From Agrobacterium vaccinii (GTDB lineage: Bacteria > Pseudomonadota > Alphaproteobacteria > Rhizobiales > Rhizobiaceae), in the NCBI RefSeq assembly GCF_021310995.1, contig NZ_CP054151.1:1371001-1435000 (forward strand): DNA of 64,000 nucleotides, written 5' to 3'. The position numbers were made by a program, and so were the translations under genes. This document shows, piece by piece, positions 42,698 through 51,608 of this stretch (position 1 is the stretch's first letter; every line of letters begins with the position of its first letter). The notes beneath the pieces were generated by a model. The model searched no databases. It was not told the origin of the DNA and worked only from the letters and a program-made list of their open reading frames with translations.

Positions 42698-43756
42698 TCA
42701 GATCCGCTTTCCCGTGTTTTTGTCGAACAGATGGACGGAGGCCGGGTCGATGGCAATACGAACGGTATCCCCAAAGCGAATGTTCAATCTTTCGCGGAAC
42801 AGGCAAGAAATATCCTCCCCGCCGCAATTGAGTTTGGCGTAGATTTCCGAGCCGGTCCCCTCAACGATTTCCACCCGGCCCTCGATGCCGTCTGTAGCTG
42901 CCCTGATGTGCTCCGGGCGAATGCCGTAAACGAGATCGCGTCCACCAAGCTCTGCCGGGTTCGCCGTCTGTGGCAGCGGTAGGGTGAGACCCTTCGCCGT
43001 GCGGAAAACGCCCTCTTCAACATGTCCACGAATGAAGTTCATGGCGGGAGAGCCGATGAAGCCAGCAACGAAGAGGTTGGCGGGACGATCATAAAGCTCC
43101 AGCGGCGCGCCGATCTGCTCGATGACGCCGTCATGCAGCACAACGATCTTGTCGGCCATTGTCATGGCTTCCACCTGGTCGTGCGTCACGTAGATTGTGG
43201 TGGTGCCGATGCGCTGGTGGAGAGCCTTGATCTCGCCGCGCATCTGCACGCGCAGCTTGGCATCGAGGTTGGACAACGGCTCGTCGAACAGGAAGACCTG
43301 CGGGTCGCGCACCAGTGCGCGGCCCATGGCAACGCGCTGGCGCTGGCCGCCGGAGAGCTGGCGGGGATAACGGTCCAGCAATTTGTCGAGGCCCAGAATG
43401 CCAGCGGCATTGTTGACCTTGGCGGCGGTTTCGTCCGCACTGACCTTTTTGAGCTTCAGGGCAAAGCCCATATTCTCCTTGACCGTCATGTGCGGATAGA
43501 GAGCGTAATTCTGAAACACCATGGCAATATCGCGGTCACGAGCGCGCAGATTGCTGACCTCGCGCGCGCCGATATGGATTTCGCCGCCGCTGACCTCCTC
43601 AAGGCCCGCAATCATGCGCAACAGTGTCGATTTCCCGCAGCCGGAGGGGCCAACGAGGACGACGAATTCGCCGTCATCGATATCGATATCGATGCCTTGG
43701 ATGACGTTGACGGCGCCGAAGCGCTTTTGGACGTTCTGAATATTGACCGGTGCCAT
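42698..43756 (-). CDS. Carbohydrate ABC transporter ATP-binding protein (UgpC/MalK family)
   Basis: A 352-residue ATPase. Walker A GPSGCGKST, signature LSGGQRQRVAMGRAL, Walker B VFLFDEPLSNLDAKLR and the switch His VTHDQVEAMT are intact; the C-terminal third is the TOBE/MalK regulatory domain (VYGIRPEHIRA). It powers the two permeases upstream. It lies 104 bases after the second permease gene, the largest gap in the operon, and 6 before the kinase. Confidence 0.92.
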   Translation of the reverse strand: MAPVNIQNVQKRFGAVNVIQGIDIDIDDGEFVVLVGPSGCGKSTLLRMIAGLEEVSGGEIHIGAREVSNLRARDRDIAMVFQNYALYPHMTVKENMGFALKLKKVSADETAAKVNNAAGILGLDKLLDRYPRQLSGGQRQRVAMGRALVRDPQVFLFDEPLSNLDAKLRVQMRGEIKALHQRIGTTTIYVTHDQVEAMTMADKIVVLHDGVIEQIGAPLELYDRPANLFVAGFIGSPAMNFIRGHVEEGVFRTAKGLTLPLPQTANPAELGGRDLVYGIRPEHIRAATDGIEGRVEIVEGTGSEIYAKLNCGGEDISCLFRERLNIRFGDTVRIAIDPASVHLFDKNTGKRI

Positions 43757-43860
43757 GGTTTTGATCCCGTAATGAAAGCAATTCCAGCAAAAGTGTGAAG
43801 CGGTTTTGCGTTCGGAATTGCGTTAAACAAAAGAGACAGAGCATGAAATGCTCTGATGAG

Positions 43861-44682
43861 TTAACCGCCCTTGACGGCGCCAGCGGTGAGGCCGGCTACG
43901 ATCTGTTTCTGCGCGAACATGGTGAGCAACAGCACCGGAAGCGTGACGATCAGCGCCGCTGCCGCCAGCGGACCCCAACTGACCTGCTCGAAGGACAACA
44001 TATTGTAGACCGCGACGGGCAGGGTGCGCGTTTCACGGCTGGCCAGCACGATGCCGAAGACGAAGTTGTTCCAGGAGAAGATGACGGCAAGAATGAAGGA
44101 CACGACGATGCCGGGCTTGGCGATGGGCAGAGCCACTAGGCGGAAGACTTGCCATGACGATGCGCCGTCGATGCTCGCTGCTTCCTCGAGTTCTTTCGGC
44201 GTCGTCTCGAAATAGCCGATCATGATCCAGACAACGATGGGCACGGTAACGACCAGATGGATGATGATCTGCGGCCACAGCGTGCCGAGCAGGTTCAGCC
44301 ATTGGAACAGGAGAAACAGCGGAATGAGGAAGGAGAGGCCGGGCGTCATGCGCGCGATCATGATAACGATAGCCGCTTTCTCCGCCTTCAATCGCGCGAT
44401 GCCGTAACCGGCGGGTACGCCGATAACGAGGGCGAGGAAGGTGGCAGCACCCGTAACGAGCACGGAATTCCAGAAATAGAGGAAGAAGTTATTCTCCTCG
44501 AACACCTTTACATAGTTCGACCATGCGAAACGTTCTGGAATGAGAATGGGCGGATAGGCACCGTTGTCGATCTCGTATTTCAGCGACAGCGAGATCATCC
44601 AGAGGAAGAACAGAATGACGGGCGAGATCATCACAAGGGCGACGAAGAAGAGGCCGATCTGGTCGAGTGTTTTGCGTTTCAT
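43861..44682 (-). CDS. Carbohydrate ABC permease (MalG/UgpE type)
   Basis: A 273-residue permease starting at ATG 44682, whose A is the last base of the preceding TGA stop (TGATG), with GGAGGACC upstream; the frame extending to 44706 is not used. Six membrane helices are apparent and the EAA loop reads EAASIDGASSWQVFRLVALPIAKPGI. It pairs with the MalF-type permease. Together they carry the sugar from the binding protein. Confidence 0.9.
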   Translation of the reverse strand: MKRKTLDQIGLFFVALVMISPVILFFLWMISLSLKYEIDNGAYPPILIPERFAWSNYVKVFEENNFFLYFWNSVLVTGAATFLALVIGVPAGYGIARLKAEKAAIVIMIARMTPGLSFLIPLFLLFQWLNLLGTLWPQIIIHLVVTVPIVVWIMIGYFETTPKELEEAASIDGASSWQVFRLVALPIAKPGIVVSFILAVIFSWNNFVFGIVLASRETRTLPVAVYNMLSFEQVSWGPLAAAALIVTLPVLLLTMFAQKQIVAGLTAGAVKGG

Positions 44683-45620
44683 CAGCGGTCCTCCATCTCG
44701 TTCCATTGTGTGCGGGCGCGGACCATCAAAAGCACGAAGGAGAGTGCGACGATGACGATGAAGAACATGACAGCCATGGCTGAGCCATAGCCGATGTCAT
44801 AATAGGCAAAGGCGGTGTTGTAGAGATAGATGTTGATCGTCTCAGACGCCGTGCCCGGCCCGCCCTGCGTCATCGCGTAGATGATATCGAAGCTTTTGAC
44901 GGCATCGATGGAGCGGATGATGACGGCAATCATCAGGAAGGGGGCAATCATCGGCATGGTCAGATAACGGAACTTCTGCCAGGCGTTTGCGCCGTCGATC
45001 TCGGCGCTTTCGTAGGGCTCACGCGGCACGGCCGCGAGGCCTCCGAGAACGATGAGCATGACGAGCGGCGTCCACTGCCATGTTTCCACCAAGACCAGCG
45101 ACGGGATAACGGTGGACTGATTGTAAATCCATTCCAGCGGGCCGATGCCAATAAAGGATAGCAGATAGTTCAGCACGCCCAGCTGCGGGTGGAACATCAT
45201 GGTCCAGACGAGCGCGATGGCAACCGGAGTTGCCATCATCGGCATGACGAAGACGCCGCGCAGAAAGCCGCGCAGCGGAAATTGTGCATCGAATAGCAAA
45301 GCCGCAAGCGTACCAAGAAACAAGGGCGCGACAACCGACAGCGTCGTGTAGACCAGCGTATGCCAGAGCGATTCCCAGAACCGCGCATCGCTTGCCAGAC
45401 GGATGTAGTTGTCGAAACCGATGAAGCTCTGTTCCTGCCCCAGCGTCCAGCGCTGTGCGCTCATCCACAGGGTGAAGACCCAGGGAAAAACGATAACGGC
45501 GGCGATGACGATGAGAGCGGGAATGACGAAAGGCCAGTAGTTGGGAGCAAGCCGCGTGGGCTTGCTCCTTCTGACGAGTTTCGTCGTTTTTGTTGTGTTT
45601 TCGATGCTGACGGACACCAT
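44682..45620 (-). CDS. Carbohydrate ABC permease (MalF/UgpA type)
   Basis: A 312-residue permease. The first helix is near YWPFVIPALIVIAAVIVFPWVFTLWMS, and the EAA loop reads PYESAEIDGANAWQKFRYLTMPMIAPF. Its ATG overlaps the stop of the binding-protein gene (TAATG) and its own stop overlaps the next permease start, so the three genes are tightly coupled. Confidence 0.9.
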   Translation of the reverse strand: MVSVSIENTTKTTKLVRRSKPTRLAPNYWPFVIPALIVIAAVIVFPWVFTLWMSAQRWTLGQEQSFIGFDNYIRLASDARFWESLWHTLVYTTLSVVAPLFLGTLAALLFDAQFPLRGFLRGVFVMPMMATPVAIALVWTMMFHPQLGVLNYLLSFIGIGPLEWIYNQSTVIPSLVLVETWQWTPLVMLIVLGGLAAVPREPYESAEIDGANAWQKFRYLTMPMIAPFLMIAVIIRSIDAVKSFDIIYAMTQGGPGTASETINIYLYNTAFAYYDIGYGSAMAVMFFIVIVALSFVLLMVRARTQWNEMEDR

Positions 45621-46948
45621 TATCCCTCGCTGCGGGCCAGAACAGGTGTGAACTGCTCGGTTGCTTTCTTGAGTTCCGCCGCCGGATCTGCGCCACCGAT
45701 CATATTGGTGAGGCCAACGCCGTATATGTCACGGAACTCCGTGACGGGGATGATGACGGGCAGTGCCAGCTTGGAAACCTTGCCGGAACCGACGACGGCA
45801 TCCAGCCACTCCGCGGGCATTTTCACGCCTTCGCGCACCTTGGGGTCTTCCAGAATGGACTGGCGGAACGGAACGCCTGCACCGGCCTGCAACAGGCGTG
45901 CACCCATTTCGTGGGAAATCGCCCACTGGCAGAACAGGTACGCGGCTTCCTTCTTCTGGCTGGCCTCGACAACACCGAGGCCATCACCGAATGTGCCAGC
46001 TGCCTGCTGGGCCGGGCCCTTTGGCATGACGCCATAGCCTGCCTTGCCGACGACGCGGGACTTTTCCGGATTTTCGATAGGCGGTGCAAAGCCGACGCCA
46101 TCCAGCCACATGCCGATCTTGCCCTGAAGGAAGGCGGATTGTGCTTCAGCCCAGTTGAAGCCGGAAACACCGGGAGGTGCCGCCTTGGTCATCAGGCGCT
46201 GGTAAAGCGTTGCCGCGTCGACTGCTTCCTTGGTCGTGGTATCGATTTTGCCATTTACGATCGGCGTTGCGCCGTAACCCAGCATCAGCGAGGTCCAGAC
46301 CGGCGTGTTGGCGTTCTTGAGGCCACGCGCAACAAAGCCGTAGGTATTGGTCGATGGATCGGTCAGGGTTTCTGCGGCAGTGACGAGTTCTTCGAAAGTC
46401 TGCGGGTATTTCAGACCCTTGGCTTCGAAGAGTTCCTTGTTCCAGTAGAGGATCCAGTAATCCACCGAGAAGGGCAGGGAGCGCAGAACGCCGTCGCTAT
46501 CCTTGGCAAACTGCATACCCGCTTCGGCGAAATCGCTTTCGACAAGCGATGGATCGGTCAGCGAGGAGTCCTTCAGGAAGCCGCTGATATCGGCCAGCCA
46601 CTTACCCTTTTCGAACTGACGCTTCTGAACGTGGTAGCTCAGGTGAACCACGTCGAAGCTTGGTCTGCCGGAGGACAGCTCGATCACGACCTTCTGGCGC
46701 TGCTGCTGTTCAGGCGTCGCCTCGGCATTGACCTTGATGCCGGTCAGGTCTTCGAATTCCTTGATGTATTTCAACAACGTTTCGCTGCGCGGGCTTTTGA
46801 CGAGATTGACTTCCAGCGTCGTGCCAGCGTGCTTTTTCCAGTCGACCGCAGCAGAGGCCGGGCGAATGCCGAATGCGGCAGTGCCCGCAATGGCGGCTGT
46901 TCCGGCCATGAACCCACGGCGTGTGGGGTTGAGCAGTGAATGTGTCAT
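45620..46948 (-). CDS. Carbohydrate-binding protein with twin-arginine signal
   Basis: A 442-residue extracellular solute-binding protein (family 1). It starts MTHSLLNPTRRGFMAGTAAIAG: the RRGFMAG motif and following Ala-rich segment are a Tat signal, unusual for a binding protein although seen in rhizobial ones. The mature part has typical segments IKEFEDLTGIKVNAE, SFDVVHLSYHVQKRQFEKGKWLADIS and KIGMWLDGVG. A ribosome site AGGAGGAAG is upstream. The ligand is unknown. Confidence 0.88.
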   Translation of the reverse strand: MTHSLLNPTRRGFMAGTAAIAGTAAFGIRPASAAVDWKKHAGTTLEVNLVKSPRSETLLKYIKEFEDLTGIKVNAEATPEQQQRQKVVIELSSGRPSFDVVHLSYHVQKRQFEKGKWLADISGFLKDSSLTDPSLVESDFAEAGMQFAKDSDGVLRSLPFSVDYWILYWNKELFEAKGLKYPQTFEELVTAAETLTDPSTNTYGFVARGLKNANTPVWTSLMLGYGATPIVNGKIDTTTKEAVDAATLYQRLMTKAAPPGVSGFNWAEAQSAFLQGKIGMWLDGVGFAPPIENPEKSRVVGKAGYGVMPKGPAQQAAGTFGDGLGVVEASQKKEAAYLFCQWAISHEMGARLLQAGAGVPFRQSILEDPKVREGVKMPAEWLDAVVGSGKVSKLALPVIIPVTEFRDIYGVGLTNMIGGADPAAELKKATEQFTPVLARSEG

Positions 46949-47012
46949 GTCTTCCTCCTCTTGTGTTGGCCGAAAATCTCCTCACCCCCGGCCGATTGCT
47001 TATGCTGTGTTT

Positions 47013-47672
47013 CTAAACCGCCAGAGCCCTGTCCCGCGCGTTGCGAATGTGGGCAACCAGCCTTTCGGCGGCTTCCTCGGGTGCGCGTCTTTCGACGGCT
47101 TCCAGAATGGTCAGATGCTCCGCCATCACGGATTTGACGTGGCCGGCAATGCGAAAACGTTCCTGATTGATCAGGCGCATCTTGATGGAATTGACGCGGT
47201 AGGCGTTGGAAATGATGGAATTGCCCAACGAGTCAATAAAGGCATCATGCATGCCCCAGTCGATTGCCTGTGCCTGCGCATCCAGTTCCGGCGAGCTTTT
47301 GCCCGAACTGGCCGCCTCCGCAATGTCCCGGTGATTCCCTATCATCTCCGCTATCGTTTCATCCGAAGCCGTGCGCGTGAAAATCGCAACCGCTTCCTTT
47401 TCCAGAAAAATACGAAACTGGAATGCTTCACGGATGAGGTTGATGTCGATATGCGCAACCTGAAGACCACGTTGCGGCACCGTTATGATCAACCCGTCCG
47501 CTTCCAGCCGTGGGATGGCCTCACGGATTGCGCCAAGCGGCAATCCAGTCAGTTCCACCAGCCGACGCTGCGAGATGAACTGGCCGGGGCGAACGTCGCG
47601 CGCGAGAAGGTGGTGCGTAAAACTTTCATACGCCTTTTCCCGCAACGTCGTCTGTTCGCCGGTCTCATCCAT
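47013..47672 (-). CDS. GntR-family regulator (FadR/FCD subfamily)
   Basis: A 219-residue regulator with a winged helix at about 10-75 (SFTHHLLARDVRPGQFISQRRLVELTGLPLGAIREAIPRLEADGLI) and an all-helical FCD domain (EKEAVAIFTRTA; DWGMHDAFIDSLGN; EHLTILEAVERR) that usually binds a metal and a sugar-acid ligand. It lies inside the transport operon, 12 bases after the DapA-like gene, and probably represses it; the palindrome at 48612-48621 is a candidate site. Confidence 0.9.
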   Translation of the reverse strand: MDETGEQTTLREKAYESFTHHLLARDVRPGQFISQRRLVELTGLPLGAIREAIPRLEADGLIITVPQRGLQVAHIDINLIREAFQFRIFLEKEAVAIFTRTASDETIAEMIGNHRDIAEAASSGKSSPELDAQAQAIDWGMHDAFIDSLGNSIISNAYRVNSIKMRLINQERFRIAGHVKSVMAEHLTILEAVERRAPEEAAERLVAHIRNARDRALAV

Positions 47673-47684
47673 GCGCAGTCCTTT

Positions 47685-48569
47685 TCAAGCCGCCTTGCTT
47701 CTGAACAGCGACTCGAAGGCCGCTTCGATCTTTTTACGATTTCCAGCGGAAATGGAAACAAGCGGTGCACGAACGGAATGCCAGATCGGCTCACCCGTGA
47801 CATGCGACACGAGAACCTTGACGGCTGGCGTGACGGGATATTTCAGCAATTCGCCTACGAGGTCCTGTACGCGCGTGTCGTCGATGCCATCGACAGCCAT
47901 GGCGCGGATTTCCGCAGGAAGAAAGTTCGCGCAGCCCGAGATAGCGCCTTGACCGCCAAGGCGCACGCCCTGCGCCAGATGCCGCTCGTCACCGATGAGG
48001 ATGATGAGGTCGCCATGCTCTGCCAGAAGGCGTTGAGTGTAGGGCCAGTCGCCGGACGAATCCTTGACGCCGGTGACGATGCCGGGAAACGCCTGACGCA
48101 ACCGGCCAATGAGCTCGACGGAGAGCGCGACCATGGTTACGGAGGGGATGTTGTAGACCAGAATGTCGCGGGCATTGCTGCCCAATTGGTTAAAGACCGC
48201 CGAGAACCATTCAAACAGGCCGTCATCGCTGACATTCTTGAAATAGGACGGGGGTGCCAAAAGAACATTGCGAGCACCGGCCTTCAGCGCGTCATAGGCC
48301 TGATCAGCTGCGTCCTGCGCGGAATCCACCAGAACACCGACGACCAGATTTTTCGTATCGAAGCCCGCGTCCAGAAAAGCCGAGAGGATGTCCGTGCGTT
48401 CGCGGGCGCCGATGGAACTGCCTTCGCCCGTGGTGCCGAAAAGGGTGACGCTGTTGCAGCCTGAGGCAATCGAGCGCTTGGCCTGTGCGAGCAGGGCTGC
48501 GGTATCGATGCTGCCATCCTGCGCAAAGGGTGTCGTTAGTGCTGCCGAAAGGCCGAATTTCCCAGTCAA
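47685..48569 (-). CDS. DapA/NanA-family aldolase
   Basis: A 294-residue member of the dihydrodipicolinate synthase/N-acetylneuraminate lyase family. TTG 48569 (LTGKFGLSAALTTPF) is chosen because GGAGGAG lies seven bases upstream and the protein then has the standard length; an ATG at 48617 would add 16 unconserved residues. Key motifs are LFGTTGEGSS (substrate carboxylate binding), the Tyr of LVYNIPSV and the Schiff-base Lys of GVKDSSGD. The first gene of a sugar-transport operon, it most likely cleaves or forms a keto sugar acid rather than making lysine precursors. Confidence 0.85.
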   Translation of the reverse strand: MTGKFGLSAALTTPFAQDGSIDTAALLAQAKRSIASGCNSVTLFGTTGEGSSIGARERTDILSAFLDAGFDTKNLVVGVLVDSAQDAADQAYDALKAGARNVLLAPPSYFKNVSDDGLFEWFSAVFNQLGSNARDILVYNIPSVTMVALSVELIGRLRQAFPGIVTGVKDSSGDWPYTQRLLAEHGDLIILIGDERHLAQGVRLGGQGAISGCANFLPAEIRAMAVDGIDDTRVQDLVGELLKYPVTPAVKVLVSHVTGEPIWHSVRAPLVSISAGNRKKIEAAFESLFRSKAA

Positions 48570-48611
48570 TTGCCTGCTCCTCCAAAAACTGACATGCACT
48601 TGATACGTCAT

Positions 48612-48621
48612 TAACATGTTA
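48612..48621. promoter_or_regulatory. Candidate GntR operator TAACATGTTA
   Basis: A perfect 10-base palindrome, 43 bases upstream of the TTG start of the aldolase gene, in the promoter region of the operon that encodes its own GntR regulator. Short palindromes of this kind are typical FadR-subfamily sites. Inferred from position and symmetry. Confidence 0.4.
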
Positions 48622-48738
48622 GTTGTAAAGCCACTATGTGACAGTCAGCTACAAAGTTTTCTGTGGTCACGGATTTGTCGGTGCAGAGGCGTCAACCGGG
48701 TCGAAACCGGTCGCAAAAGCCAGCATTTACGGGAGATG

Positions 48739-48755
48739 TCACCTGCAACAGGTGA
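48739..48755. promoter_or_regulatory. Inverted repeat TCACCTG-CAA-CAGGTGA upstream of ftsK
   Basis: A perfect 7-base dyad around three bases, 128 bases before the ftsK start. It could be an operator or a small stem in the leader. It does not resemble the GntR palindrome in the same gap. Confidence 0.35.
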
Positions 48756-48882
48756 TTTCTCAGAGCGTTGCCAAGCGGACACATCGGTAAATTAGCTTGG
48801 GAAAATTCCCGTTTAAGAGCCCGTTGGCAATATGTGATTAACCTTTATTTTCTATTCAATTTGCTGTGCCGAATGTCCGTTT

Positions 48883-51549
48883 ATGATGAGTGTACAGGCT
48901 GTGATGCGTATTCCCCGTTCCAATTTAAATAATTCCGTCAATGCGATAGATGAGAGGGGACAGAAACAGCCCGTTGCGGAGCCGCAAGGTGCCGCCAAAG
49001 GCATGGTTCCACTGACCGCCGGACAGCGTGCGGTTATAGGACACAATGCCGATCAGATCGCCGCCAACGCTATTGAAGGACGTGATGAAATGCCGCTTTG
49101 GCAAAATGCCTTCACGCTCGGCCCCAATGTGCGTTTCACGCGCACGCCGCAAAATATCGTCGCCGGAAAGCAGGGCGCCAAGGGTGAAGATGAAGCCGTA
49201 GCGCCGGTCGTGGCCGAAACTATTCCTGCCACAGAGGAACAGCCGGTCGTGACATCTGCGCCGGTCGAGCGCCGCATCGCCAAGCCTGCGGTTCTGCCCC
49301 AGCCGCCGGGGGCCATAGGCGCACTTGCGCTGACCTACCGTCTTCGTCGCGAACTGGCGCTGAAGCAACAGACTGAGACATCTCCCGCTCAAGACGTTGG
49401 TGTCGATACTGTCGCGCAGGTTCCGGTAGACGCTCCCGTCGCAGAGCAGATCGATGTGGCCTGTTTTCCGACGGACCAGCAGGGTGATGTTGCGGCTTCG
49501 CTCACTGTTCCCGCTTTTGCCGACGTGCTGTCGGATGAGATGTTCTGGGAGGCCATGAGCCTCGATGTCGGCAGCGCCATTCTTCCACCCTCTCAGCCGC
49601 TTCGGCTGGCTGAACTGGTGCGCGTGAAAGCACAGCGTGTCGCTGCCGTTGCCACACTGGCTCCGGCTCCCCAGGCCGTAGCGCCCAAGCCATTGCCGCG
49701 CGCCGTGCAGATCGTCCGCCAGCCGCCGCCGGTTGTCGAAAAACCTGCTTTTGCAAGGATCGAGGGCTCGGCTGTCTCGCTTTACCGTCAGGTCGATATC
49801 AAAACCGCTCGTCAGCTTGATACGGATGTGGTTGAACCGGTCCAGGCCGAAGCGCCCGTGGAACAGCCGGTGACTGCTGCCGTCGTTCCTGCAACGCAGG
49901 CTCCAGAGCCAGCTCCATCGGTCGAAACGCGCCGCGAAATGCGCACCGTCGCCCGCAACAACCAACCCATGTTCCTCGAAGCGCCTGTCTTCAGCGATGG
50001 TGAATACGAATATCCGCCCATCGACCTGCTACAAAAGCCGCAGGTGCTGCAAACCACGACGATGACGCCCGAAGCGTTGGAGCAGAGCGCCGGACTTCTG
50101 GAAAGCGTGCTGGAAGACTTCGGCATCAAGGGCGAGATTATCGATGTGCGCCCTGGTCCGGTGGTAACGCTCTATGAATTCGAGCCTGCACCGGGTGTCA
50201 AATCCTCCCGCGTTATCGGCCTTTCAGACGATATTGCCCGCTCCATGTCTGCGCTGTCGGCCCGCGTGGCCGTGGTGCCCGGTCGTAATGTCATCGGTAT
50301 TGAATTGCCCAATCCGGTTCGTGAGACGGTCTACTTCCGCGAACTGATCGAGTCACCGGACTATGCCGAGACACGCATGAAGCTTGCTCTGTGCCTTGGC
50401 AAGACCATCGGTGGTGAGCCTGTCGTGGCGGAACTCGCCAAGATGCCGCATCTTCTGGTCGCCGGTACCACTGGTTCCGGCAAGTCCGTCGCCATCAACA
50501 CGATGATCCTGTCGCTGCTCTACCGTTTGAAGCCGGAAGAGTGCCGCCTGATCATGGTCGATCCCAAGATGCTGGAACTGTCTGTCTATGACGGCATTCC
50601 GCACCTGCTGACTCCTGTCGTGACCGACCCGAAGAAGGCCGTGATGGCGCTGAAGTGGGCCGTGCGTGAAATGGAAGACCGCTATCGCAAGATGTCGCGT
50701 CTGGGTGTGCGCAATATCGACGGCTACAATGCCCGCGCCGCTTCCGCCCGTGCCAAGGGCGAGACGGTCATGTGCAACGTGCAGACAGGGTTCGACCGCG
50801 CAACGGGTGAGGCCGTGTACGAGCAGGAGGAAATGGACCTCACGGCCATGCCTTACATCGTCGTCATCGTCGATGAAATGGCCGACCTGATGATGGTTGC
50901 TGGCAAGGAAATCGAAGGCGCGATCCAGCGTCTGGCGCAGATGGCGCGTGCTGCCGGTATTCACCTGATCATGGCGACGCAACGCCCATCGGTCGACGTC
51001 ATCACCGGCACCATTAAGGCCAACTTCCCGACGCGTATCTCCTTCCAGGTCACTTCCAAGATCGACAGCCGCACCATTCTGGGTGAACAGGGTGCCGAGC
51101 ATCTGCTGGGGCAGGGCGATATGCTTCACATGGTCGGTGGCGGACGCATTGCGCGTGTCCACGGACCGTTCGTCTCAGACGAGGAAGTCGAAAAGGTCGT
51201 TGCGCATCTGAAGACGCAGGGCCGCCCGGAATATTTGGGCACGGTTACCGAAGATGCGGACGAGGTTGATGACAGCGAGGAAGAAGACAGCGCCGTCTTC
51301 GACAAAACCGCCATGGCCGAAGACGATACGGCTGATCTCTACGAAAAAGCAGTGAAGGTCGTGCTGCGCGACAAGAAGTGCTCGACGTCTTACATCCAGC
51401 GCCGTCTGTCTATCGGCTACAATCGCGCAGCTTCGCTGGTTGAGCGCATGGAGCAGGAGGGGATCGTCGGTCCCGCTAACCACGTCGGCAAACGGTCCAT
51501 CATTGTGGGCGAGCGCGAGATGTGCGAAGTGCCGGGCGCGGCAGATTGA
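48883..51549 (+). CDS. ftsK: FtsK/SpoIIIE-family DNA translocase lacking the N-terminal membrane domain
   Basis: An 888-residue translocase. The RecA-like motor has Walker A GTTGSGKS (about 529-536), Walker [15 protein letters not shown] and the [12 protein letters not shown] motif. The C-terminal gamma winged helix, which reads the KOPS orientation signal and activates XerCD, is present ([29 protein letters not shown]). Residues 1-400 are Ala/Pro/Val/Glu-rich and contain no membrane helix, whereas canonical FtsK has four. It resembles cytosolic SftA-like forms. The usual lolA-type neighbours are absent, so this may be a second FtsK for chromosome or replicon segregation. No convincing ribosome site; ATG 48886 or 48904 is possible. 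Confidence 0.9.
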   Translation: MMSVQAVMRIPRSNLNNSVNAIDERGQKQPVAEPQGAAKGMVPLTAGQRAVIGHNADQIAANAIEGRDEMPLWQNAFTLGPNVRFTRTPQNIVAGKQGAKGEDEAVAPVVAETIPATEEQPVVTSAPVERRIAKPAVLPQPPGAIGALALTYRLRRELALKQQTETSPAQDVGVDTVAQVPVDAPVAEQIDVACFPTDQQGDVAASLTVPAFADVLSDEMFWEAMSLDVGSAILPPSQPLRLAELVRVKAQRVAAVATLAPAPQAVAPKPLPRAVQIVRQPPPVVEKPAFARIEGSAVSLYRQVDIKTARQLDTDVVEPVQAEAPVEQPVTAAVVPATQAPEPAPSVETRREMRTVARNNQPMFLEAPVFSDGEYEYPPIDLLQKPQVLQTTTMTPEALEQSAGLLESVLEDFGIKGEIIDVRPGPVVTLYEFEPAPGVKSSRVIGLSDDIARSMSALSARVAVVPGRNVIGIELPNPVRETVYFRELIESPDYAETRMKLALCLGKTIGGEPVVAELAKMPHLLVAGTTGSGKSVAINTMILSLLYRLKPEECRLIMVDPKMLELSVYDGIPHLLTPVVTDPKKAVMALKWAVREMEDRYRKMSRLGVRNIDGYNARAASARAKGETVMCNVQTGFDRATGEAVYEQEEMDLTAMPYIVVIVDEMADLMMVAGKEIEGAIQRLAQMARAAGIHLIMATQRPSVDVITGTIKANFPTRISFQVTSKIDSRTILGEQGAEHLLGQGDMLHMVGGGRIARVHGPFVSDEEVEKVVAHLKTQGRPEYLGTVTEDADEVDDSEEEDSAVFDKTAMAEDDTADLYEKAVKVVLRDKKCSTSYIQRRLSIGYNRAASLVERMEQEGIVGPANHVGKRSIIVGEREMCEVPGAAD

Positions 51550-51576
51550 GGCGAATACCAAGACACTGACAAAGAA

Positions 51577-51606
51577 AAACCCGGCAATCAGATGCCGGGT
51601 TTTTTC
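51577..51606. terminator. Bidirectional terminator after ftsK
   Basis: A ten-base-pair stem (AAACCCGGCA with TGCCGGGTTT) and a six-base loop, flanked by A-rich sequence on the left and six Ts on the right, lie between the ftsK stop (51549) and the convergent GGDEF-EAL stop (51609). It can serve both genes. Confidence 0.92.
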
Positions 51607-51608
51607 GT

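Larger units (their letters stand above)
48570..48882. other. Divergent intergenic region between the aldolase operon and ftsK
   Basis: A 313-base non-coding stretch, AT-rich near both ends. It contains a palindrome next to the aldolase start (48612-48621) and a hairpin-like inverted repeat (48739-48755), both listed separately. Promoters of both operons must lie here. I see no small RNA or ORF with a ribosome site. Confidence 0.5.

Noticed and set aside
45911..46939. 342-codon plus-strand frame opposite the sugar-binding protein
   Set aside because: Mirror of a clear SBP gene whose signal peptide and length are correct; nothing recognisable in the antisense product.
46728..48464. Long open frame (578 codons) on the plus strand opposite the binding-protein, gntR and aldolase genes
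   Set aside because: It runs antisense to three well-supported genes and has no ribosome site or recognisable domain; GC-rich third positions create such mirror frames.
47685..48569. Assigning the DapA-like gene to lysine biosynthesis (dapA)
   Set aside because: It opens a sugar ABC operon with a GntR-FCD regulator and sugar kinase; the family includes many keto-acid aldolases.
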